From Oscillospiraceae bacterium (GTDB taxonomy: Bacteria; Bacillota; Clostridia; Oscillospirales; Ruminococcaceae), in contig CADBXQ010000051.1 of the NCBI GenBank assembly GCA_902798675.1, positions 1 to 10,889 of the forward strand: a DNA stretch of 10,889 nt, read 5' to 3'. Made by a program: the position numbers and the translations under genes. The notes under the pieces were generated by a model. That model was not told the origin of the DNA and made no database searches. It saw nothing but the letters and a program-made list of their open reading frames with translations. How positions within the stretch are numbered: the stretch's first letter is position 1; each line of letters starts with the position of its first letter. Shown here piece after piece: positions 1 to 6,097 of the stretch.

Positions 1-204
1 AACAGCCGCGAAACTCTTTTTAAAATCAAGGTTGAACACCAAAAAAACAAAAGCGCGCTTCCAAAAGACTACTTTATCCTGAAATCTGAGGGACCTCTAA
101 TATATCTTGCAAGTTTGAATCAGCCTAAAAATTTTTCAAATTCTCAATTATTTATGACTATGGATCAATTAAAAGAAAGTTTCTTTATAATTCGAAATGT
201 TTAA
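1..204 (+). CDS. C-terminal end of an unidentified protein (5' truncated by window edge)
   Basis: Reading frame 1 is open from the first base and ends at TAA 202-204, giving the last 67 residues of a protein whose start lies outside the window. The stretch is mixed hydrophilic and hydrophobic (for example DYFILKSEGPLIYLASLN, then FMTMDQLKESFFIIRNV), with no membrane segment, cysteine motif or catalytic signature I recognise. The stop lies only 23 bases before the response-regulator ATG and no terminator lies between, so it is probably the upstream member of the same operon. That the frame is coding is supported by its uninterrupted reading and by the stop sitting just before a strong ribosome binding site. 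I cannot assign a family. Confidence 0.6.
   Translation, partial: NSRETLFKIKVEHQKNKSALPKDYFILKSEGPLIYLASLNQPKNFSNSQLFMTMDQLKESFFIIRNV
172..191 (+). promoter_or_regulatory. Possible -10 element with adjoining inverted repeat upstream of the response regulator
   Basis: A perfect TATAAT lies at 186-191. It is directly preceded and overlapped by an inverted repeat, AAAGAAA (172-178) and TTTCTTT (180-186), with a one-base centre. Transcription would start near 198 and leave a leader of about 30 bases containing the AGGAGG site. There is no good -35 hexamer at 16-18 bp upstream, and the site lies inside the end of the preceding coding region, so it may be a chance AT-rich match. Confidence 0.25.
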
Positions 205-215
205 ACAATTTTCCC

Positions 216-221
216 AGGAGG
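216..221 (+). promoter_or_regulatory. Consensus ribosome binding site (AGGAGG) of the response regulator
   Basis: A perfect AGGAGG is followed by a 6-base T-rich spacer and ATG 228. This fixes the start of the response regulator and suggests it is translated efficiently, independently of the gene before it. Confidence 0.85.
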
Positions 222-227
222 TTTTTT

Positions 228-926
228 ATGAAGCAAATTTTAGTTTGTGAAGATGAAGACGCAATTCGTGATTTTGTTGTCATTAATTTGAATCGGTCCG
301 GATATGAAACAACAGACGTTTCAAGTGGAGAAGAAGCAATAAAAACATTTCAAAAGCCCGACTCAAATTTTGACATAGTCTTAATAGACATTATGATGCC
401 GGGGGTTGATGGCTTTGAGGTTTGCCGTCAGATTCGAAAGGCGGATGAAAACGTTGGAATAATCATGCTGACAGCAAAAACTCAAGAGATGGATAAGGTT
501 CGGGGCTTGATGCTTGGAGCTGACGACTATATATCAAAGCCATTTTCTCCCTCTGAGCTGATTGCCCGAGTTGACGCAATATATAGAAGGGTCAGCATGG
601 TTGAAGCAAGTTCTAACAAAACTGAAATAATAATCTCCGGGCCTTTTAAATTCAATAAAAATGACCGCGTTTTAACCAAAAACGACAAGCCTGTTGAGCT
701 AACTCAGGTTGAATATCAGCTGATAACTCTTTTTTTTAAAAATCCCAATGTTGCTATGGAACGAACTCACATTTTGCGCGAAGTTTGGGGAAAAGATTAT
801 TTTGGAGATGTAAAAATAGTTGATGTCAATATCCGCCGATTGAGAATCAAAATCGAAGATGACCCGTCTTTTCCAACATATATCCAAACTGTTTGGGGAT
901 ATGGATATAAATGGAATGACAAATAG
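228..926 (+). CDS. OmpR/PhoB-family DNA-binding response regulator
   Basis: This is a 232-residue cytoplasmic transcription regulator controlled by phosphorylation, with the usual length and two-domain order. The receiver domain covers about residues 1-120. It has the acidic pair E8/D9, the phospho-acceptor D54 in VLIDIMMPG, the switch T82 in IIMLTAK, and K104 in the conserved YISKPFSPSEL. The winged-helix DNA-binding domain covers about 136-230. It has the VELTQVEYQLI segment, the recognition-helix region DVNIRRLRIKIE (199-210) and the terminal wing IQTVWGYGYKW. Start ATG 228 follows a consensus AGGAGG. The histidine kinase gene begins 68 bases downstream, so the two almost certainly form a cognate pair. 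The receiver is close in style to PhoP/YycF-type regulators, but the signal and target genes cannot be read from the sequence, so no gene symbol is given. Confidence 0.95.
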   Translation: MKQILVCEDEDAIRDFVVINLNRSGYETTDVSSGEEAIKTFQKPDSNFDIVLIDIMMPGVDGFEVCRQIRKADENVGIIMLTAKTQEMDKVRGLMLGADDYISKPFSPSELIARVDAIYRRVSMVEASSNKTEIIISGPFKFNKNDRVLTKNDKPVELTQVEYQLITLFFKNPNVAMERTHILREVWGKDYFGDVKIVDVNIRRLRIKIEDDPSFPTYIQTVWGYGYKWNDK

Positions 927-994
927 GAAAAACTCGCTCAAAGCTTTTCATTTTGAATTTATTGCAAAGAATTTAAAGGTTAGGATGAATCTGC

Positions 995-2416
995 TTGAAA
1001 ATACGAAGCATTACACACAAATGGATTTTCAACACTTTTGCTTTCATAACGCTCGTTTTGGTCGCAGTTAATGTTATATTGATTGTTAATATAAAAAAAT
1101 ATTACTATGACTATGCCGAACAAAAGCTAAACTCAATCGCAACAAACAACACATACATCATCCAATCAATGGCCAGCAGCTCTAAAGTGCTTAATGCTGA
1201 AATTCGAAACTTGATTGAAAATTTTTCAACTTCTGATAAAATTGCTGTTTTTGGTTTGGATTTTTACGGCAACATTGTCGCTTCTTCAAACGGAATTTTA
1301 ACAACATATTCAAGCGATCCCTCAACCTATAAAAACTCCATATCATACTCTCAACCATATGTTTTGCGAACTGAATATTTTAAAAGCGGCGAACATGTCA
1401 TGACATACACCAAAGCCATTTCAACAATAAACAACGAATTTTCAGCCATATTATATATGGTCTCTCTGCGCGACATAGATTCACTCATCGCAAATTTAAC
1501 AATGACCTCAATAATAATCAGTCTGATAATTTTGTCTTTAGTTTTCATTTCTGGAATATTTTTTGTTAATTCTTTCGTTAGACCGGTTCGCGAAATCAAC
1601 TCGGTTATCAAAAAAATAGCAGCTGGAAACAAAAATGTTAGAATTAGTAAAAAATTTAACTATGAAATAGAAGAATTATGCAAATCAATAAATTATATGG
1701 CAGATGAACTTGCAAATTCAGAATATATAAAAAATGAATTTATATCCTCCATATCACACGAACTGCGGACTCCTTTAACAGCAATTCAGGGCTGGAGCGA
1801 AACAATCCTAGACACAAGCTATAATGACAAGGAAACAATCAACAAAGGCATGATCGTTATTTCTAAAGAAACCTCAAGACTAGCCGACATGGTTGAAGAT
1901 CTTTTGGACTTTTCAAGAATTCAAAACGACAGGTTTCAGCTCAACAAAGACAAAATGGATCTTTTTGTCGAGCTCGAAGAAGCAGTTTTAATATATTCCG
2001 ACATCGCGCTTCGTGAAGAAAAAAAGCTTATATATAACGAACAAGAAGCCATCCCCATGATATATGGAGACAAAAATCGAATTCGCCAAGTGTTTATCAA
2101 TATAATCGACAACGCTATTAAATATTCTAATCGCGGAGGTTCAATCAATATTGATGCGCATGTTGAAAGTCCAAACGCTGTGATAAAAATTTCAGACACA
2201 GGATGTGGAATTTCAGAGCAAGACCTGCCACACATAACAAAAAAATTCTTCAAAGCAAATTTTTCAAAAAAAGGCTCTGGGATCGGGTTGTCGATTGTTG
2301 AAGAAATCATTAAAAGACATGATGGCAGCTTAAAGTTCCAAAGCGTTGAAAACGAAGGAACTCAAGTAACAATAACTTTTCCTCTATATAAAGAAATAGG
2401 CAAAACCAGCGATTAA
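995..2416 (+). CDS. Membrane sensor histidine kinase (HAMP-HisKA-HATPase), partner of the upstream response regulator
   Basis: This is a 473-residue two-transmembrane sensor kinase. Membrane helix 1 is at about 10-33. An extracellular sensing region at about 34-165 has a PAS/Cache-like look, with no family assigned. Helix 2 is at about 169-193, followed by a HAMP linker at about 194-245. The HisKA dimerisation domain carries the phosphorylated H255 in SSISHELRTPLTAIQGWSE. The ATPase domain has the N box (VFINIIDNAIKYS, N369/N373), the G1 box (DTGCGI, 401-406) and the G2 box (GSGIGLSIV, 427-435). All catalytic motifs are intact. The start is TTG 995: an in-frame TGA at 986-988 excludes anything upstream, AGG at 982-984 is a modest ribosome binding site, and the first helix begins nine residues in. 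It autophosphorylates and passes phosphate to the response regulator encoded just before it. The stimulus is unknown. Confidence 0.95.
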   Translation: MKIRSITHKWIFNTFAFITLVLVAVNVILIVNIKKYYYDYAEQKLNSIATNNTYIIQSMASSSKVLNAEIRNLIENFSTSDKIAVFGLDFYGNIVASSNGILTTYSSDPSTYKNSISYSQPYVLRTEYFKSGEHVMTYTKAISTINNEFSAILYMVSLRDIDSLIANLTMTSIIISLIILSLVFISGIFFVNSFVRPVREINSVIKKIAAGNKNVRISKKFNYEIEELCKSINYMADELANSEYIKNEFISSISHELRTPLTAIQGWSETILDTSYNDKETINKGMIVISKETSRLADMVEDLLDFSRIQNDRFQLNKDKMDLFVELEEAVLIYSDIALREEKKLIYNEQEAIPMIYGDKNRIRQVFINIIDNAIKYSNRGGSINIDAHVESPNAVIKISDTGCGISEQDLPHITKKFFKANFSKKGSGIGLSIVEEIIKRHDGSLKFQSVENEGTQVTITFPLYKEIGKTSD

Positions 2417-2453
2417 ATTGCTAAAATAATAAAATTTCTAGGAGGGCATGGCT

Positions 2454-3401
2454 ATGAAAACTGAAAAAAGAAAAAGCAAAATAGGCGGTCAAGCGCTGAT
2501 TGAAGGGGTCATGATGAGGGGCCTTGACAAGGTTTCTATGGCCGTTCGTCTGCCAAACAAAAAAATAGACATTGAAACTTGGCAGGTTGGGAGCCTAATT
2601 CACCCCAAGTGGTATAGAAAAATTCCAATTCTTCGCGGAGTTGTTGGGATGGTTTCTTCGCTTGCTTTGGGATATAAATGTCTCATGAAATCAGCTGAAA
2701 AGGCGGCTATGGGCGAAGAGGAGCAGTCTGAGCCTCAAAACAAAGAGGAGCAAGCAAAAAATGAAGGCCTAACCAAAAATATCATCGAAATTGCCGGAGT
2801 TGTTGGGACGGTTTTAGCGGTTGTCCTTTCGATTGGGCTTTTTATGTTTATTCCATCTTTAGCAATAAAAACTTTAAACTCCGCCTTGAGCCTCAACAAT
2901 TTTTCCAAAGCCATTCTTGAGGGGATTCTAAAAATTATCATATTCGTCGCATATTTAGCAATAATTTCGTTAATGCCGGATATGCGTCGAACATTTCAAT
3001 ATCACGGAGCAGAACATAAAACAATCTCATGCTATGAAGCAGACTGCGAGTTGACTGTTGAAAATGTTAAAAAGTTCACACGGTTCCATCCCAGATGCGG
3101 AACTAGCTTTTTGATAATAGTCATGATCATTTCAATCCTCATTTTTTCACTGATAACATGGGACGATTTGCTTATTAGGATCATTTTGAAATTCGCCCTG
3201 CTTCCTGTTGTCACGGGATGTTCATTTGAAATCATTCAACTGGCAGGCAGATATACCAACACTTGCACTAGAATTGTCTCAGCTCCGGGGCTTTGGCTTC
3301 AAAGGCTGACAACCAGCGAACCCGACGAAAGCCAAATAGAAGTTGCAATAGCCGCGTTTGAGCAAGTGATTCCAAAAAATAAAGATGAAGACCAATGGTG
3401 A
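2454..3401 (+). CDS. yqhQ: YqhQ-like DUF1385 membrane protein
   Basis: This is a 315-residue membrane protein of the DUF1385 family (B. subtilis YqhQ), whose biochemical role I cannot state. Family signatures are IGGQALIEGVMMRG near the N-terminus (10-23), YHGAEHK (183-189), HPRCGTSF (212-219) and PGLWLQRLTT (278-287). Four hydrophobic helices are visible at about 108-135, 153-174, 216-236 and 241-258. A charged Glu/Gln-rich loop (about 87-106) precedes the first. The start is placed at ATG 2454 because GGAGGG (2441-2446) lies 7 bases before it. The earlier in-frame ATG at 2448 is only one base from that site, which is too close to use. The last bases overlap prmC by 7 nt. A DUF1385 gene next to prmC is a common Firmicutes arrangement, which supports the call. 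Confidence 0.9.
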   Translation: MKTEKRKSKIGGQALIEGVMMRGLDKVSMAVRLPNKKIDIETWQVGSLIHPKWYRKIPILRGVVGMVSSLALGYKCLMKSAEKAAMGEEEQSEPQNKEEQAKNEGLTKNIIEIAGVVGTVLAVVLSIGLFMFIPSLAIKTLNSALSLNNFSKAILEGILKIIIFVAYLAIISLMPDMRRTFQYHGAEHKTISCYEADCELTVENVKKFTRFHPRCGTSFLIIVMIISILIFSLITWDDLLIRIILKFALLPVVTGCSFEIIQLAGRYTNTCTRIVSAPGLWLQRLTTSEPDESQIEVAIAAFEQVIPKNKDEDQW

Positions 3402-4258
3402 CAATAGATCTTCGCAAAAAATTGCGCAACATTTTAAAGCAAAAGCCGGATTTTTCATTTGAAGCAGACATAATCATCACACACGTCACAAATTTGCCAA
3501 AATCAAAATGGCTTTTAAAAGATGACATATCTGAAAAGTTTTCAAAAGAGTGTTTAAATCTTGCAAAAAGAAGGAAAAATGGAGAGCCTTTGCAATATTT
3601 GCTTGGGACTTGGGAATTTTATGGGATTCCAATTAAAGTTGGCAAAGGGGTCTTGGTTCCACGCCCCGAAACTGAAACTGTTGTTGAAACTGTCCTTCGG
3701 CTTGCAAAAAAAGCTTCCAAAATCCTCGACCTATGCGCAGGGAGCGGGTGTATATCGGCGGCAATTGCAAAAAATCTTCCTGATTGCGATATAAGCGCCC
3801 TGGAGCTTTCAGACCAAGCGATCGAATACGCTGAAAAAAATTTGTCAAATTTTAAAAGCAACGCCAAAATATTAAAGCTTGACGTTTTAGATGAAAGATC
3901 TGTCGAAAATTTTCGAGATATTGATATTATCGTGTGTAACCCCCCATATTTAACGCAAAATGACATGAAAAATTTGCAAGATGAATTAAAACACGAGCCA
4001 AAAATGGCGCTGTTTGGCGGGCGGGATGGGCTTATGTTTTACAGGCAAATCGCAAAAATATGGAAAAAAGCCCTGAAGCCAAACGGCCTCATCATCTTCG
4101 AAATAGGCTGGAGTCAAAAAGCGCTGGTTGATGAAATACTGATAAAAAACGGCTATATCAACACAAAAACCATCAAAGACCCTTGCGGCAAAGACAGGGT
4201 TGTTTTGGGGCAAAAACCCCAATCTAATCTAAAATTCAAGGAGAAAAATCATGGCTAA
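3395..4258 (+). CDS. prmC: Release factor glutamine-N5 methyltransferase PrmC (HemK)
   Basis: PrmC methylates the glutamine of the GGQ motif in peptide-chain release factors RF1/RF2 using S-adenosylmethionine, in the cytoplasm, and this improves termination. The 287-residue protein has the family layout. A helical N-terminal substrate-binding region (about 1-80) ends in the GEPLQYLLGTWEFYG segment. It is followed by VPRPETE (88-94), SAM-binding motif I DLCAGSGCISAAIA (112-125) and the catalytic NPPY (182-185). The C-terminal EPKMALFGGRDGL segment (201-213) is also typical. Start ATG 3395 overlaps the end of yqhQ by 7 bases. The next codon, GTG 3398, would give a 4-base GTGA overlap and is an alternative start. 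Its stop lies 8 bases inside recA. The usual neighbour prfA (RF1) is not here, because recA follows directly. Confidence 0.95.
   Translation: MVTIDLRKKLRNILKQKPDFSFEADIIITHVTNLPKSKWLLKDDISEKFSKECLNLAKRRKNGEPLQYLLGTWEFYGIPIKVGKGVLVPRPETETVVETVLRLAKKASKILDLCAGSGCISAAIAKNLPDCDISALELSDQAIEYAEKNLSNFKSNAKILKLDVLDERSVENFRDIDIIVCNPPYLTQNDMKNLQDELKHEPKMALFGGRDGLMFYRQIAKIWKKALKPNGLIIFEIGWSQKALVDEILIKNGYINTKTIKDPCGKDRVVLGQKPQSNLKFKEKNHG
4205..4222 (+). other. Small GC-clamped hairpin just before the recA ribosome binding site
   Basis: TTGGGG (4205-4210) and CCCCAA (4217-4222) can pair around the 6-base loop CAAAAA. The hairpin lies inside the last codons of prmC, 15 bases upstream of the recA AAGGAG. 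No T-run follows, so it is not an intrinsic terminator. It could be an RNA-processing or translation-modulating element, or simply chance. Confidence 0.25.
4238..4243 (+). promoter_or_regulatory. Ribosome binding site of recA (AAGGAG)
   Basis: AAGGAG lies 7 bases before ATG 4251, inside the 3' end of prmC. It supports this recA start and suggests that recA has its own efficient initiation as well as possible coupling to prmC. Confidence 0.8.
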
Positions 4259-5423
4259 AAAAACAAACACTAAAAAAGAATTCAACAAAAGCGACCTGAT
4301 CTCAGACAAGCAAAAAGCCCTTGAAACCGCGCTTGCTCAAATCGAAAAAAATTTCGGAAAAGGCGCGATAATGCTTCTTGGGAGCAATCAATCTTTAGAC
4401 ATCGAGGCAATATCCACGGGCTCTTTGGGGCTTGACATAGCACTTGGAATTGGAGGAGTCCCTCGCGGCAGGATAACGGAAATTTATGGGCCAGAGTCTT
4501 CCGGAAAAACAACCGTTGCCCTTTCAATCGCGGCTCAAGCTCAAAAAAACGGGGGAAATGTTGCTTTCATAGATGTTGAACATGCACTAGATCCAAATTA
4601 TGCAAAGATTCTTGGCGTTGACATTGATTCTCTCTTGGTTTCCCAGCCAAATTCAGGAGAGCAGGCGCTTGAAATAACCGAAACTCTTGTTAGATCCGGG
4701 GCTGTTGACGTTGTTGTTTTAGACTCTGTTGCTGCTATGACAACCAAAGCTGAAATCGAAGGCGAAATGGGAGACAGCAACATCGGACTTCAAGCAAGGC
4801 TTATGTCGCAAGCGATGCGCAAATTGACCGGAATAATCAGCAAAACCAACTGCGCCGCAATCTTTATCAACCAAATCCGAGAAAAAATAGGCGTAATATA
4901 TGGAAATCCAGAAACGACGCCTGGCGGAAGAGCGCTGAAATTCTATTCATCTGTTAGGATGGAAATCAGGCGCGGCGAACAGATCAAAGACGGAACAAAA
5001 ATCATTGGCAACAAAACCAGATGTAAAATCAGCAAAAACAAGGTTGCTCCCCCTTTCAAAGAGGCTGAGTTTGACCTGCTTTATGGAGTTGGGATATCCT
5101 ATGTTGGCGAGGTTTTAGACATGGCGGTTAACCTAGACATTATTAACAAAAGCGGCGCTTGGTTTTCATATAAACAAGAGCGAATCGGCCAGGGGCGCGA
5201 AAATGCTAAAATATATTTAGAGCAGCACAAGCAGCTTTGCAGCGAAATCGAAAAGCTGGTTAAACAAAACCTTGCAAAAATTAATTCCTCTTTAAAAAAA
5301 CCTTCAACCGCCGCAGACAAAGCCGTTTCCAAAGACTCAGGATCAACAATTAAAACGCAAAATTTTGAAGCAAACCAACCCCGTCTCGACATAGTCCCTG
5401 ACGCATCGGATTTTGCACTATGA
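4251..5423 (+). CDS. recA: Recombinase A (RecA)
   Basis: RecA forms ATP-dependent filaments on single-stranded DNA, carries out strand exchange and, where an SOS system exists, stimulates LexA self-cleavage. The 390-residue protein is complete. It has an N-terminal helix and linker (about 15-45) containing KQKALETALAQIEKNFGKG, Walker A GPESSGKTT (80-88) and Walker B VVVLDSV (154-160). Loop L1 lies around EGEMGDSNIGLQARLMSQ (170-187). The L2 region NQIREKIGVIYGNPETTPGG (207-226) and KVAPPFKEAEFDLLYG (264-279) follow. The tail beyond about 335 is divergent. It is rich in Lys, Ser and Ala rather than strongly acidic as in E. coli, and ends in DFAL. The gene overlaps prmC by 8 bases and recX by 4. 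I could find no GAAC-N4-GTTC LexA box upstream. Confidence 0.98.
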   Translation: MAKKTNTKKEFNKSDLISDKQKALETALAQIEKNFGKGAIMLLGSNQSLDIEAISTGSLGLDIALGIGGVPRGRITEIYGPESSGKTTVALSIAAQAQKNGGNVAFIDVEHALDPNYAKILGVDIDSLLVSQPNSGEQALEITETLVRSGAVDVVVLDSVAAMTTKAEIEGEMGDSNIGLQARLMSQAMRKLTGIISKTNCAAIFINQIREKIGVIYGNPETTPGGRALKFYSSVRMEIRRGEQIKDGTKIIGNKTRCKISKNKVAPPFKEAEFDLLYGVGISYVGEVLDMAVNLDIINKSGAWFSYKQERIGQGRENAKIYLEQHKQLCSEIEKLVKQNLAKINSSLKKPSTAADKAVSKDSGSTIKTQNFEANQPRLDIVPDASDFAL

Positions 5424-6040
5424 ATATTATTAGCATCCAAAAGAAAAAAGGGAATTATTACAATATATATTGCGATAATGATTTTATTGGCGTTTTTCAC
5501 CAAAACACATTACTTGATTTTAAAATTGAAAACCAAAAATCATATGAAACTTCTCACATTCAAAAATTTAAGCTTGAAGGAACGCTTAGATATGCAAAAG
5601 ACAGGGCGCTTCTTTTCCTTAGCTACCGCGATTATTCTTCAAAAGAGCTGACTCAAAAATTGCAAAAAGAATTTTCGCCGGAAGTTGCAAAAAAAACAGT
5701 TGAAAATTTAAGCGAACTTGGGATTATTGACGATTTAAAATTTGCTAAAAATTTGGCGCGAAGGTTAATAGAAAATAAAAATCGCGGTTTTAGGCGGGTT
5801 TTGCGTGAACTTCAGCTCAAAGGAATTGACAAGGAAACCGCAACCCAAGCGATAAATTCAATTGATTTTGACAGCGTCGAGCTAATATTGAAGGTTATAT
5901 GTAAAAAATATATGAATAAATTGAATAATTTCGAATCTGAGCAAAAAGTTATCGCTGCTCTTTTACGACAGGGTCATTCCTATGACGACATAAAAAGCGC
6001 AATATATACGCTCAAACAAAAAAGTGATAATAATTTTTAG
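5420..6040 (+). CDS. recX: Regulatory protein RecX
   Basis: RecX binds RecA filaments and modulates, usually inhibits, their assembly and activity. The 206-residue protein has a short beta-rich N-terminus (about 1-55) followed by the three-helix repeats typical of the family. Repeat 1 lies around RALLFLSYRDYSSKELTQKL (62-81). Repeat 2 is around FAKNLARRLIENKNRGFRRV (108-127) and the following LRELQLKGI. Repeat 3 is around KVIAALLRQGHSYDDIKSAI (176-195). The start ATG 5420 shares four bases (ATGA) with the recA stop, and no clear Shine-Dalgarno sequence precedes it, so translation is probably coupled to recA by termination-reinitiation. This would keep RecX below RecA levels. The stop codon lies in a 21-bp tandem repeat. 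Confidence 0.93.
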   Translation: MNIISIQKKKGNYYNIYCDNDFIGVFHQNTLLDFKIENQKSYETSHIQKFKLEGTLRYAKDRALLFLSYRDYSSKELTQKLQKEFSPEVAKKTVENLSELGIIDDLKFAKNLARRLIENKNRGFRRVLRELQLKGIDKETATQAINSIDFDSVELILKVICKKYMNKLNNFESEQKVIAALLRQGHSYDDIKSAIYTLKQKSDNNF

Positions 6041-6072
6041 AACTAATCATATAATTTTTAGAACTAATCATA
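6030..6072 (+). repeat. Perfect 21-bp tandem duplication across the recX stop codon
   Basis: Two identical, directly abutting 21-base units occupy 6031-6051 and 6052-6072. The periodicity starts one base earlier, at 6030. Each unit begins TAATTTTTAG and ends CTAATCATA. The first copy contains the recX stop TAG (6038-6040), and the second repeats that TAG in the same frame (6059-6061). The junction of the copies makes a TATAAT (6050-6055). It fills most of the 57-base recX-rimO spacer and looks like a recent slippage duplication. Confidence 0.9.
6050..6055 (+). promoter_or_regulatory. Possible -10 hexamer ahead of rimO, created at the repeat junction
   Basis: A perfect TATAAT lies 43 bases before the rimO ATG. 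With a 17-bp spacer the -35 position reads ATAATA (6027-6032), which is poor, and there is no TG extension. It could be a weak internal promoter for rimO-pgsA, but AT-rich DNA makes chance matches common. Confidence 0.25.
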
Positions 6073-6097
6073 AAAATAAAGGAGAAGACGAATTTAT

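Noticed and set aside
859..1071. A 70-codon plus-strand frame bridging the response regulator and kinase
   Set aside because: It runs out of frame through the ends of both genes, has a mixed composition and no domain, and does not suggest a frameshift because both flanking genes are complete.
1936..2310. A 124-codon minus-strand frame inside the histidine kinase
   Set aside because: It lies entirely opposite the HisKA/ATPase coding region, has no recognisable domain and no ribosome binding site, and is a shadow.
4205..4222. An intrinsic terminator before recA
   Set aside because: The stem is only 6 bp, has no following T-run and lies inside the prmC coding end, so it is listed only as a hairpin.
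5099..5503. A 134-codon minus-strand frame across the end of recA and start of recX
   Set aside because: It overlaps two well-supported genes, its translation shows no family signature, and it begins within recX coding sequence.
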